DNA of 46,928 bases from assembly GCA_025774555.1 (NCBI GenBank), contig JALGVT010000021.1:1-46928 (forward strand), written 5' to 3'. The translations under genes and the position numbers were made by a program. Below are positions 33,436 through 41,107 of this stretch, piece by piece. Each line of letters starts with the position of its first letter. Position 1 is the first letter of the stretch. The notes beneath the pieces were generated by a model. That model made no database searches and was not told where the DNA came from. It saw only the letters and a list, made by a program, of their open reading frames with translations. Origin of the DNA: a candidate division LCP-89 bacterium. Lineage in GTDB: Bacteria > Electryoneota > B3-LCP.

Positions 33436-34563
33436 TTAAGAGAAATCGCGATAGATCTGCAGAAGAGTCTCGCTCTCTTTTTGCCAACTGAATTTTTCTC
33501 TCACCAACCTGTAGCCATTGTGGCTGAGTTCCCTGAGTTTATCAGGTGATTCAGCGAGATTCGCAATCGCTTTTGCGAAGGCTTCCGCGTCAGTTGCATC
33601 TTCGGTTATTCCTGCCGGATTCTGTTTTACAAACTCCATCCATAGTGGAAAGTTGGAAGCAACAAAGGGAAGACCGTAGATCATATAATCGTATAACTTG
33701 GTTGCAAGAGATCCTGTGAGGTTAGGAAACGGCTTTATGGGAACTAAACCAATGTGAGCTCTTCGAAAATGAGACTCCATTTCCTTCCAATCAATATAGC
33801 CGTGCAACTTTATCCTGCCATCAAGCCTTTCAGCAGCCTCTTTCAGGTCGGTTTCAATGGACAACGGCTGCGCTCTGCCTATAAGATCCAACGTAACATT
33901 CGGATACACGTCTTTTAGTTTATCGACAATATCAATCATCGTATAAGCACCGCGGTATTTCATAAGAACACCAACAAAGATCAATCTGAGTTCTTTCTGT
34001 GGATCATACCCCTCAAACCGATCATAATAGGGAACGTCAGGCTCCGGAATGATGGCATAATTGCGCAGCATGTGGATATTATCTTTTTTAGGAAAATGGG
34101 ATCGATAGCTGTCTTCCGCCAGAATAACAACATCATATATAGCCGGCGCAACACGCAGAAGCAAACCGAAGAATCCACGGATCATTCCTCTTAGATATTT
34201 CGGTATCCAGGGACGACGCCCATAGCCCTCGGTTGGATCTTCGTGAATATCGCAGACCATCCGCATGTTGGAAAGGAAGGCTAAAGGGAGCAAAATCAGA
34301 GCGAGTTCGGGATCGTGGAAATGGATGGCGTCGGGTCTCCATTTGAAGATTTCACGGTAAGCTCGCAGCCAGAGAAGCACTCGATCCGCGCGTGATTTCC
34401 AAATTCCTAATAGCCTGACTCGAACACCATTAACAATCTGCTCTTCCCCTTCGCCCACCGCGGCATGAATCACTTCGTGCTCCTGCGCCAGGGTACATGC
34501 TTCCTTATGGAAAATGCGGGGATCGTTCCACCGGTGTACGGTGGAAAGCACCAATATTCTCAT
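33436..34563 (-). CDS. GT4-family glycosyltransferase
   Basis: 375 residues, GT-B fold. The N-terminal domain starts MRILVLSTVHRWNDPRIFHKE and includes AIHFHDPELALILLP; the C-terminal nucleotide-sugar domain has LRLIFVGVLMKYRG, LDLIGRAQP, HFRRAHIGLVPIKPF and GSLATKLYDYMIYGLPFVASN, the region that normally holds the donor-binding glutamate motif of GT4 enzymes. It transfers a sugar from an activated donor, probably in surface polysaccharide or glycolipid synthesis; donor and acceptor are unknown. The ATG directly abuts the stop of the DprA-like gene, so it is the last gene of a four-gene operon. Confidence 0.88.
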   Translation of the reverse strand: MRILVLSTVHRWNDPRIFHKEACTLAQEHEVIHAAVGEGEEQIVNGVRVRLLGIWKSRADRVLLWLRAYREIFKWRPDAIHFHDPELALILLPLAFLSNMRMVCDIHEDPTEGYGRRPWIPKYLRGMIRGFFGLLLRVAPAIYDVVILAEDSYRSHFPKKDNIHMLRNYAIIPEPDVPYYDRFEGYDPQKELRLIFVGVLMKYRGAYTMIDIVDKLKDVYPNVTLDLIGRAQPLSIETDLKEAAERLDGRIKLHGYIDWKEMESHFRRAHIGLVPIKPFPNLTGSLATKLYDYMIYGLPFVASNFPLWMEFVKQNPAGITEDATDAEAFAKAIANLAESPDKLRELSHNGYRLVREKFSWQKESETLLQIYRDFS

Positions 34564-35502
34564 TTAGAAAGATAACTCCCCTTTTTTATTCTTTCGTTCC
34601 TTTTTGCTCGCTTCCCAGTCTTTTTGCAGCATCAAAGAGATTTCTTTAGGGATAATATCTTCGGCTGAAATCTGTTTCGCGCCGTTATCAATGAATTGCC
34701 GCGCGGATCTCACGCTGCCGTATGCTGTCTCAAGGATATGTAACGGCACTCCCAGCTTTTGTGCGATCCTGCCGGTGCCGCTGGTCCCGCCCTGCAATCT
34801 GGGTTCAACGAGCACAACTGCTCTGGATAGCGCGGCGAGGATTCGGTTGCGCTGCATCGCGCAGCCGGTCGTCCATCCCTGTTCAGGGATAAATTCGGAA
34901 ACTAATAACGCTTTCCTCTCTTCCAGGTGGTTTGCCAGCTCGCGGCGGAAGTTAGACTTAAGAACGCCGGTGGGCAGAACGATAATAGTGCCCGGCGCTG
35001 ATCGTATGGCGGCGAGATGAGCCGCTTCATCCGCGCCGCGCGCGCCGCCTGAAACGATCACCCACCCCTCTGATCCGACTGCTTCGCAGAGTTTGGAAAC
35101 TTTTGCCAGACTATACTCATTGGCAGACCGCGATCCGCTGATGCCCAGTGCGGGGGATTGCAGTAGTTCTATATTTCCTTTGCAGAACAGCATCGGCGGA
35201 GCATTGCGCCCTAACAGAGAGGACAACTGCCGCGGATACAAGTGATCGGTGGATAAGATAATCTGGATGCCGAGATCGAGACATTGCTGTAAATCTCCTT
35301 CGGGATCGGCTTCTGGATCGAAAAGGGGGAGAACCTGCTCTACGCTGAGTTGAAGCTCAATGGCTGATTTCTCGCTTCCCAGTTTAAGCAACTTATCAAT
35401 AGACAATCCTGAGGAAGACATTCTCGCCAATATCTGCCGCAATCCTACAGGACCTATACCGGGCAGACGGAGAAGCTGTAATAGAAAAGCTGCCTCTTTC
35501 AT
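34564..35502 (-). CDS. DprA/Smf-like SLOG-fold protein without winged-helix domain
   Basis: 312 residues. The N-terminal ~75 residues contain a helix-hairpin-helix-like stretch (LLRLPGIGPVGLRQIL). The DprA Rossmann/SLOG core follows: LGISGSRSA, VSGGARGADEAAHLA, IIVLPTG, RNRILAALSRAVVLVEP and GGTSGTG. DprA loads RecA on incoming single-stranded DNA during transformation. This protein is shorter than typical DprA (~360-380), ends in a lysine-rich tail (KKERKNKKGE) and lacks the C-terminal winged helix; GAD replaces the usual GID. Its ATG overlaps the stop of the phosphoribosyltransferase gene by four bases. It could be a true DprA or a nucleotide-binding SLOG variant working with the adjacent enzyme. 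Confidence 0.8.
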   Translation of the reverse strand: MKEAAFLLQLLRLPGIGPVGLRQILARMSSSGLSIDKLLKLGSEKSAIELQLSVEQVLPLFDPEADPEGDLQQCLDLGIQIILSTDHLYPRQLSSLLGRNAPPMLFCKGNIELLQSPALGISGSRSANEYSLAKVSKLCEAVGSEGWVIVSGGARGADEAAHLAAIRSAPGTIIVLPTGVLKSNFRRELANHLEERKALLVSEFIPEQGWTTGCAMQRNRILAALSRAVVLVEPRLQGGTSGTGRIAQKLGVPLHILETAYGSVRSARQFIDNGAKQISAEDIIPKEISLMLQKDWEASKKERKNKKGELSF

Positions 35503-36317
35503 GAAAAATTCCGTTTCAGAGTTTTGGTGGCAGTCAGTCCGAACAGACTGGCAGTATCGTTGTTACGCAGTTCGCCTGCGGTGGCATTCATGGTCAAGCC
35601 GCTATCATAGATATCATCTACCAATAATATCGATTTCCCGGCAACAATATAGCGGTTGACGCCGATTGATTCCCGAATGTTATCCAGCTTATCCTCTAAA
35701 CGCAGACAGTGCTTCATTTGAGCCGTTATGCGTTTTTTATACAACGCTTCGCGGAGAAAGGGGATATTGACCTCATCTTCGAGTATCTCAGCTAACAGCG
35801 TAGGCAGGTCGAAGAGCTTATCTGGATTGGAAGCGAGACAGACGACGATACCATCACAGGATCGGTAAAGCGGATGTCGGCGTATGAATTCAGCCATCTG
35901 GTCAGCAATCAATGAAGCGATCTGTTCATCACCTGCTGCATCCCGATCCGAACCGTACGATTTCGCCATCCGTACCCACTGTCCCAACGCGGTTGAAACC
36001 GGCTTTCCTCTGCCACCTGACTTTGAATGCCACCCGAGGGCAAAGCATTCGTCGAGCGATGATTCGATACTGAGCGTTTTACTGAAAAGAAGCAGGCATT
36101 CCCTTATTTCAGCAACTGCAGTATCTGAAGGCGATTCCAGGCGGACTTGCCAGGAATATTGATCTGATTTAAAGACAGTATTGAGGTGCAGATTTAAACC
36201 AGGGAATGCTTTCTGGAGATGAACCAGGTAGCTCCGCGATCCTTCAGCCTTTACCCACCAGTCAGAAGAATCATCCGCCGCGATTAACTCATATCTCTTC
36301 AGTTTCTGGACATTCAC
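35499..36317 (-). CDS. Phosphoribosyltransferase-domain protein (ComF-like fold)
   Basis: 272 residues, GTG start that shares a base with the stop of the CoA-transferase gene. The C-terminal half has a type I phosphoribosyltransferase signature ILLVDDIYDSGLTM (Asp234-Asp235), followed by ATAGELR and the closing ATKTLKR seen in ComF-like proteins. The N-terminal ~100 residues have no recognised domain, and the ComF zinc-binding cysteines are absent. The family binds phosphoribosyl pyrophosphate, but many members have lost or changed base specificity. Translational coupling to the DprA-like gene suggests the two act together, in DNA uptake or nucleotide signalling. Confidence 0.78.
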   Translation of the reverse strand: MNVQKLKRYELIAADDSSDWWVKAEGSRSYLVHLQKAFPGLNLHLNTVFKSDQYSWQVRLESPSDTAVAEIRECLLLFSKTLSIESSLDECFALGWHSKSGGRGKPVSTALGQWVRMAKSYGSDRDAAGDEQIASLIADQMAEFIRRHPLYRSCDGIVVCLASNPDKLFDLPTLLAEILEDEVNIPFLREALYKKRITAQMKHCLRLEDKLDNIRESIGVNRYIVAGKSILLVDDIYDSGLTMNATAGELRNNDTASLFGLTATKTLKRNFS

Positions 36318-37465
36318 TAAATGCCTAATAGCTCCTTCAGCACTTTTTCAGTATGCTCGCCCAATAAAGGCGCAGGTTTATAAACGGGATCGACCCCTTG
36401 CACGACAAAGGGATTCCCCAGCGCTTTAATCCTGCCGCATTTCGGATGATCGACCTCTGCGACCATGCCGCGATGCAGTGTCTGCGGATCTTCCAGAACA
36501 CGGTCCAGGGTATTGACAGGAGCACAGGGAACTTCTGCCTTCGTCAGTTTCTCCAGCCATTCCTCGCCGGATTTCCGCAGAAAAGCATCCTGTAGAATGG
36601 GTATCAGAATTGCTCTGTTCTCCAGACGGTTCAGGTTAGAATCGAAGCGTGGGTCAGCGGCGATTTCAGACAGCCCGAGAACGTCGCACAGCGCCTGCCA
36701 GAATTTTTCCACAAATACGGCGATAATTATATAAATCGTCCTCGTTTTAAATGCCTGATAAGGCACGACGGACTGATGCCCGGAACCCACCGGACCGGGG
36801 ATAACGCCGCTGTGCCAGTAATAACCTGCCATATAGGTCAGCAGGGAAACCATACTGTCCATGAGCGATAAGTCGATACGGCTGCCTTCGCCGGTTCGTT
36901 CCCGCCGATAAAGCGCTGCTGAGACAGCCAGCGCGGCGAAACTGCCGCCAGCCAGGTCGCCCATCGGAAGTCCCAAGCGAACGGGATCGCCCCCCGGTTC
37001 GCCGGTGACGGACATGGCGCCGGATATCGCCTGTAAGGTTAGATCGAAGGCGGGAGATTCGCGATACGGACCGGTCTGCCCGAAGGCGGACAGCGATAAT
37101 TGTATGATCTTTGGATTACGCGCTTTCAAGGTTTCGTATTCCAGTCCCAGCTTCTGCAATACTCTCGGACGAAAATTATCCAGCACGACGTCGGCTTTTT
37201 CCACCAGCTTATAGAAGGTTTCACGATCTTCGTCCTGACGCAGATCTAAACAGATGCTCTCCTTGGAGCGGTTCACTGCCAGAAAATAGGCGCTTTCGCC
37301 CTGATTGAAATGCGGACCCATGCCGCGGATGCGGTCGCCTTTCTCAGGATCCTCTATCTTGATGACCCGCGCGCCGAGATCCGCCAGCAGCAGGGAAGCA
37401 TAGGGTCCTGACAGCATCTGCGTCAAATCCAGAACGATGGCACCAGAGAGAAATGGTTGGTTCAT
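36317..37465 (-). CDS. CaiB/BaiF family III CoA-transferase
   Basis: 382 residues, close to the usual family length. Diagnostic stretches are present: LSGPYASLLLADLGARVIKI, FLAVNRSKESICLDL, DVVLDNFRP, LSAFGQTGPYRESPAFD, and the catalytic aspartate in GLPMGDLAGG (Asp170; formyl-CoA transferase uses Asp169). The enzyme moves CoA between carboxylic acids through an aspartyl-CoA thioester intermediate in the cytoplasm. The acid pair is not predictable: family members act on carnitine, oxalate, succinate, bile acids or aromatic acids. It is first in a four-gene minus-strand operon whose other genes are unrelated by pathway. I see no convincing promoter upstream. Confidence 0.9.
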   Translation of the reverse strand: MNQPFLSGAIVLDLTQMLSGPYASLLLADLGARVIKIEDPEKGDRIRGMGPHFNQGESAYFLAVNRSKESICLDLRQDEDRETFYKLVEKADVVLDNFRPRVLQKLGLEYETLKARNPKIIQLSLSAFGQTGPYRESPAFDLTLQAISGAMSVTGEPGGDPVRLGLPMGDLAGGSFAALAVSAALYRRERTGEGSRIDLSLMDSMVSLLTYMAGYYWHSGVIPGPVGSGHQSVVPYQAFKTRTIYIIIAVFVEKFWQALCDVLGLSEIAADPRFDSNLNRLENRAILIPILQDAFLRKSGEEWLEKLTKAEVPCAPVNTLDRVLEDPQTLHRGMVAEVDHPKCGRIKALGNPFVVQGVDPVYKPAPLLGEHTEKVLKELLGI

Positions 37466-37691
37466 GGTAAAACTGTATATTTGAGGTTGTGCGTTTGACT
37501 ATACAGAGACATTAGATTTTGCATAAGGTAAGCAATTTGATGCGAAAAAACAAGGGGTATGTGTATTGGGCGCTAAATCTAAAAGCGTCGTTCTTGAAAA
37601 AAAGAAGATTATTCTATTTGAGAAGAGAAGAATGTGGTTTATCTTTAAATAGCTTGAATAGCTAATATCATTATATTTAAGGAGATGCAGA

Positions 37692-38762
37692 ATGAAGCGC
37701 CTCAATTATATTGGTATATTTGTATTCTTGAGTCTGTTATTAGGCTGCGCAACCATACCAACAACACAAGTCTGGCGACCCTGGACACGGACACTTGAAT
37801 CAGAAACTCCCCTGCTAACTAATAGGACAATGAGCATCAGTGTTTCCGGGCAAACCAACCCACTGCTTGGAAATGAAGATTTAACAAAAGACAGAATAAA
37901 AGAAAACGTAATAAATCTTCTAGAAAGGAGAGGCTTCGAGATTACTGAAGAGGAACCTGATTATCTTATGTTGTTAACCTACAACACAGTCCGACATGAT
38001 AAAATGTCTTCCTTTTCTTCATTTTCGAGCACATCCTCTTCTCTTGCAGGCACGAAATCTGGATTAGGAGTTAGTTTAGCACAAGCGATTGGGTTTGCAG
38101 CTACCTCACAAAGAGTTTCAACAACCCAATCCACGTTTGAATCAGAAATGTATAACCATACTATCTCTGCGGAGATTTATAATTCGGATGAACAGCTTTT
38201 ATGGAAAGGTGAATCTACATGGGACACTGAATATCTCGATTTAACCAGCAATATCATTCCAGCCCTTCAGATAATTTTCTGTTACTTGCCATCAGATCCA
38301 ACCTGTATTCCAGAAGTAGAAGCGGTAAAAGCAACGCATACCGATAATTATTTCAATTTGTACTGTATGAACAGAAGATTTTCTTGCCCAGCTTTGCCAT
38401 ATAGATTGTTTTTTCGAGAATACAATTTCTCTGGTATTACTCATGCCTTTAAAGACCGATACGCACTTGCAGCCTATGTTGATCTGATGCAAACAGCAGA
38501 ATATGCTTTGCCCACCGGCAGTAAGAATTGGGATAATCCTTTAAAGTCTGTCCTTTGGAGCAAAGTTAAACTGGGCGGACAATACATACTTGAACCGAAA
38601 AAAGAACAGATCAATATAATAATGAATTTCACCGGTCATCGTGGTGGATATTTCATTGATAAATGCGATGTTGTCTCTGATGCAGAATACAGTGAATTCA
38701 GAATCGAAATGGACAGATGGCAGCAGACGTTAGAAGATTATTATGATGTCTATGAAAAATAA
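37692..38762 (+). CDS. Lipoprotein of unknown function
   Basis: 356 residues, strong AAGGAG site before the ATG. Signal peptide with lipobox LLGC (Cys20), so it is lipid-anchored in the envelope. The N-terminal domain (~45-200) resembles the DUF4136-like fold of small envelope lipoproteins: TMSISVSGQ, IKENVINLLERRGFEI, EEPDYLMLLTYNT, then after a serine-rich insert (SSFSSFSSTSSS) NHTISAEIYNSDEQLLWKGES. The C-terminal half is unassigned and contains four cysteines. The last ~10-20 bases overlap the start of the adjacent transposase gene, which suggests that element inserted close to its 3' end. Function unknown. Confidence 0.75.
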   Translation: MKRLNYIGIFVFLSLLLGCATIPTTQVWRPWTRTLESETPLLTNRTMSISVSGQTNPLLGNEDLTKDRIKENVINLLERRGFEITEEEPDYLMLLTYNTVRHDKMSSFSSFSSTSSSLAGTKSGLGVSLAQAIGFAATSQRVSTTQSTFESEMYNHTISAEIYNSDEQLLWKGESTWDTEYLDLTSNIIPALQIIFCYLPSDPTCIPEVEAVKATHTDNYFNLYCMNRRFSCPALPYRLFFREYNFSGITHAFKDRYALAAYVDLMQTAEYALPTGSKNWDNPLKSVLWSKVKLGGQYILEPKKEQINIIMNFTGHRGGYFIDKCDVVSDAEYSEFRIEMDRWQQTLEDYYDVYEK

Positions 38763-39365
38763 TAAACACCGTCAATCAACCAGATTACGCGGGTACGATT
38801 ATTCTCAACCGGGATCGTATTTCATTACTATCTGCGTTAAAGATAGAGAATGTCTGTTCGGTGAAATTCATAATGGAAAAATAATACTTAATGAAATCGG
38901 CAAAATTGCAATTTCCAGTTGGAATAATCTAAAAAGTTATTTCCCCAAAGTGAATTTAGATACTTTCGTTGTGATGCCAAACCACATGCACGGGATTGTT
39001 GAGTTAGTTGCAGATGGCAATGTAGGGGCGAGGTTACCTCGCCCCTACATTGCTCCCGAGCAGGAATATCGAACCAAGCTCGACTGGGTCAGGTCATAGC
39101 ATATTTCGAATATCAATCGACCAAACAAATCAACATCCTCCGCAACGCCCCCGGTCTTCCCGTCTGGCAGCGCAACTACCACGACCACATCATCGAAGAC
39201 GATGATGAGTTACGCCATTACCGCTTCTATATAAGAACTAACCCCAGCAAGTGGGATGATGACGAAGAAAATCCCGCTAACATCAAGCCACGTAAAAATC
39301 CCCCTACCTTTCCTCACCTTCCAAAAACAGTATCACCCGTTCCACGCCTCTGCCTTCATCGATGA
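38743..39365 (+). pseudogene. REP-associated tyrosine transposase (RAYT, Y1_Tnp), frameshifted
   Basis: The first part (38743 or 38752 to ~39080) reads LRGYDYSQPGSYFITICVKDR and MPNHMHGIVEL: the HUH transposase fold with its metal-binding HMH. It then stops at 39097-39099. The family's continuation lies in another frame from ~39081: RLGQVIAYFEYQSTKQIN (catalytic-tyrosine helix), VWQRNYHDHIIED and FYIRTNPSKW, ending at TGA 39363-39365. So one frameshift splits a full-length RAYT. The REP-like palindrome at 39022-39048 lies inside the gene, in frame. Members of this family mobilise REP palindromes. The end overlaps the 3' end of the ImmA-like gene on the other strand. Confidence 0.8.
39022..39048. 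repeat. 27-base dispersed palindrome (REP-like), copy 3, inside the RAYT gene
   Basis: A perfect GTAGGGGCGAGGT palindrome. It is in phase with the transposase and adds nine codons (VGARLPRPY) between the HUH motif and the tyrosine helix. Confidence 0.8.
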
Positions 39366-39903
39366 AGGTTGCTTCGATCCGCATACCCTCAGATTCCAGC
39401 AGAACCTCTTCCCTGCCCCGGTAACAGCGATCTAACGCTTCTCTTTCTATCTGGAGAAGCTGTGGTGGTCGATTCCATCCATCAGGGGTAAGCTGTGCCG
39501 TCATCTTGTGATTGTCGTATATAGACAACATACCGGGTCGGAAGGCAAGCCGCCGCCGGGCGATGACTTCATGACTGGAATACGGAAAGACGGTTTTTAA
39601 TTCCGATAACGACAGTTGCGATTGCGGAGCGAATTCCCGGGCGGGCAGGAGTAACTCGGACGCATACCTATTGGCGTCGTTTTCCTGTTCGCGTTCCTCG
39701 GCGTTATCCCGGGGCGGATTGTCAGCATGTCTTAGCAGGTGATGGGCCAATTCGTGGCAATACGCCCAATTTACTCTTTCGGACGAGAGGTTTTTATCCA
39801 GCACCACAATGCCATCCATCAAGTAGGATCTGCGCCCTTCAGAAACATCAACCAGGCGATAAGGCACGCCGTGAGCCCTGGAAAGCTCGTCTAAGAACTC
39901 CAT
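39304..39903 (-). CDS. ImmA/IrrE-type metallopeptidase
   Basis: 199 residues. Zinc-peptidase motif CHELAHHLLRH with His50, Glu51 and His54, then the downstream NDANRYASELLLP helix that supplies the third ligand (Glu in the ExxAN-like stretch). ImmA/IrrE proteins cleave a cognate XRE-family repressor after a stress or DNA-damage signal, releasing prophage, ICE or repair genes. The gene lies 17 bases after the XRE regulator gene in the same operon, the standard pairing. The C-terminal ~80 residues (RRLAFRPGMLSI onward) are unassigned and may sense the signal. The nearby head genes fit a phage-derived switch. Confidence 0.85.
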   Translation of the reverse strand: MEFLDELSRAHGVPYRLVDVSEGRRSYLMDGIVVLDKNLSSERVNWAYCHELAHHLLRHADNPPRDNAEEREQENDANRYASELLLPAREFAPQSQLSLSELKTVFPYSSHEVIARRRLAFRPGMLSIYDNHKMTAQLTPDGWNRPPQLLQIEREALDRCYRGREEVLLESEGMRIEATFIDEGRGVERVILFLEGEER

Positions 39904-39920
39904 TCTGACCCCGGCGATTC

Positions 39921-40358
39921 CTATTCGCTGTTGGATTCATCGCTGCTTTTGTTACGCCTGTAATCAAACAGGGCGTCGATGAAAAACTGCTTGGATGGTT
40001 GGAATCGGTCGAGGAAGCGGATGCCCTTCAGGAGTTGAATTTCCCCGGATGAAGGACTCATCAGCAACTGGGTTCTCTCATCATCGAGAAATTCCTGAAG
40101 TCCGGAATAGATCATTTCGGATGATTCAGCTTCGTAATGAGGCTCAGGTTCACGGGCTGTCTGCGGATCGGAAATCAGCGTTGCGGCGGCAGTGTCCATC
40201 GCCCGCGCGATTCTTTCCAGCACTTCAAGGGTGGGTGAACTCTTGCTGTTCTCCAACTGTGACAGGTAGGTGCGGTTGATCCCTGCTTTAGCAGCCAAAT
40301 CTTCCTGGCTTAATCCATTTTCAACTCGTATGCTGCGTATTCTTGCGCCCACGTTCAT
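39921..40358 (-). CDS. XRE-family transcriptional regulator, partner of ImmA-like peptidase
   Basis: 145 residues. The N-terminal helix-turn-helix (~5-62) is classical: IRSIRVENGLSQEDLAAKAG, INRTYLSQLENSKSSPTLEVL, ERIARAMD. The remaining ~80 residues contain a leucine-rich stretch (FLDDERTQLLMSPSSGEIQLL) and a lysine/serine tail, plausibly the dimerisation part and cleavage target of the adjacent peptidase. The start follows GGGGGAAA. It is divergent from the cysteine-rich gene at 40573. The space between holds TGCAT (40400-40404) and ATGCA (40417-40421), a possible operator, and a TTGACA promoter facing right, so it may repress both directions. Confidence 0.85.
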   Translation of the reverse strand: MNVGARIRSIRVENGLSQEDLAAKAGINRTYLSQLENSKSSPTLEVLERIARAMDTAAATLISDPQTAREPEPHYEAESSEMIYSGLQEFLDDERTQLLMSPSSGEIQLLKGIRFLDRFQPSKQFFIDALFDYRRNKSSDESNSE

Positions 40359-40399
40359 GATTGTTTCCCCCGATTTAGACTACGGGACAATTACGATTT

Positions 40400-40421
40400 T
40401 GCATAATATAATCAGAATGCA
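40400..40421. promoter_or_regulatory. Inverted repeat, possible regulator operator
   Basis: TGCAT (40400-40404) and ATGCA (40417-40421) with 12 AT-rich bases between them, 42 bases upstream of the XRE regulator start. Spacing and position suit an autoregulatory operator. The arms are short, so chance is possible. Confidence 0.3.
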
Positions 40422-40462
40422 CAACGGAGTCAAGGGATATTTAAAAAAAAAGCAGAAAATAG

Positions 40463-40492
40463 TTGACAAGTGCTTGTTGTGTGTTGTATATT
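40463..40492 (+). promoter_or_regulatory. Sigma70-like promoter facing the cysteine-rich gene
   Basis: TTGACA (40463-40468), an 18-base T/G-rich spacer, then TATATT (40487-40492) followed by ATATAT. It lies 80 bases ahead of the ATG at 40573, with GAGGT as ribosome binding site, and is divergent from the XRE/ImmA operon. Confidence 0.6.
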
Positions 40493-40572
40493 ATATATAT
40501 GACGTTGTATTTATGCTAATATCCAGACTGGAGTCCATTTCACATTATCCACAATCACTGAGGTCACCTTCT

Positions 40573-40821
40573 ATGCCTTCCACTCCTAATCACACACAGT
40601 TAACCGGAAAAACACCCTGCAATTTATCTACCTGCGATTGGCCCGTATGCTATGAAGACAACTGCTACATGAACAATCGCTGTCCTGTCTATCGGGGTAA
40701 CAAACCCTGCCCTGTCAGGAACTACATCCCTCTCCCGCCTGTTTTCATCCTTCTCGGTACTTACCAGGCAGTTCCTTACGCGTACCAGATCCAGACCGTT
40801 TCCTGCGATCCAGATCAATAA
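40573..40821 (+). CDS. Small cysteine-rich protein (82 aa)
   Basis: The ATG is chosen because GAGGT precedes it by nine bases; longer frames run back through the promoter. Seven cysteines are present, six of them between residues 16 and 46 (PCNLSTCDW, VCYEDNCYM, NRCPV, KPCPV), a spacing that could bind zinc or form disulfides. The C-terminal part is hydrophobic (YIPLPPVFILLGTYQAVPYAY). No signal peptide. It has its own promoter, is divergent from an XRE/ImmA pair, and is followed by two structured hairpins. I do not recognise the family. It could be the effector or antirepressor controlled by that pair. Confidence 0.55.
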   Translation: MPSTPNHTQLTGKTPCNLSTCDWPVCYEDNCYMNNRCPVYRGNKPCPVRNYIPLPPVFILLGTYQAVPYAYQIQTVSCDPDQ

Positions 40822-40829
40822 GATAAAAA

Positions 40830-40860
40830 CCCCACTACCATGGGGGGAACGGCAGTGGGG
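40830..40860 (+). terminator. Hairpin 1 after the cysteine-rich gene
   Basis: CCCCACT (40830-40836) pairs with AGTGGGG (40854-40860). The loop contains TGGGGGGAACGG. No T-run follows; a second hairpin with a related core follows at once. Confidence 0.45.
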
Positions 40861-40866
40861 TGAAAG

Positions 40867-40894
40867 CGTCAACCCCTGGGGGGAAGGGCTGACG
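40867..40894 (+). terminator. Hairpin 2 after the cysteine-rich gene
   Basis: CGTCAACCC (40867-40875) pairs with GGGCTGACG (40886-40894) with one internal mismatch. The loop is CTGGGGGGAA, nearly repeating the core of hairpin 1. Confidence 0.45.
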
Positions 40895-40978
40895 ATGATT
40901 CCATTGAATTGGACTTAATATAATACAATATTATTAATAAGTCAAGTGCGAATTAAAAAAAAATGCTTTATTTTTCAT

Positions 40979-41007
40979 TTGACAAAACTGAATATAAAGC
41001 AAATAAT
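40979..41007 (+). promoter_or_regulatory. Promoter of the coiled-coil gene
   Basis: TTGACA (40979-40984), 17 bases, then AATAAT (41002-41007). It lies ~100 bases ahead of the ATG at 41108. Confidence 0.45.
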
Positions 41008-41107
41008 AATAATAAGATAAGTAGTCCTCATTACCGATTCTGATTAATTTCTTTAAATAAATTCCGCTCGTTGATTGAAAAATACACTAAGATTAAAGGA
41101 GGATTCC

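Noticed and set aside
34604..35020. 138-residue plus-strand frame opposite the DprA-like gene
   Set aside because: Antisense shadow of a clearly recognised gene.
34564..36317. Calling the pair canonical dprA and comF
   Set aside because: The DprA-like protein lacks the winged helix and the PRTase lacks ComF zinc cysteines, so gene symbols were withheld.
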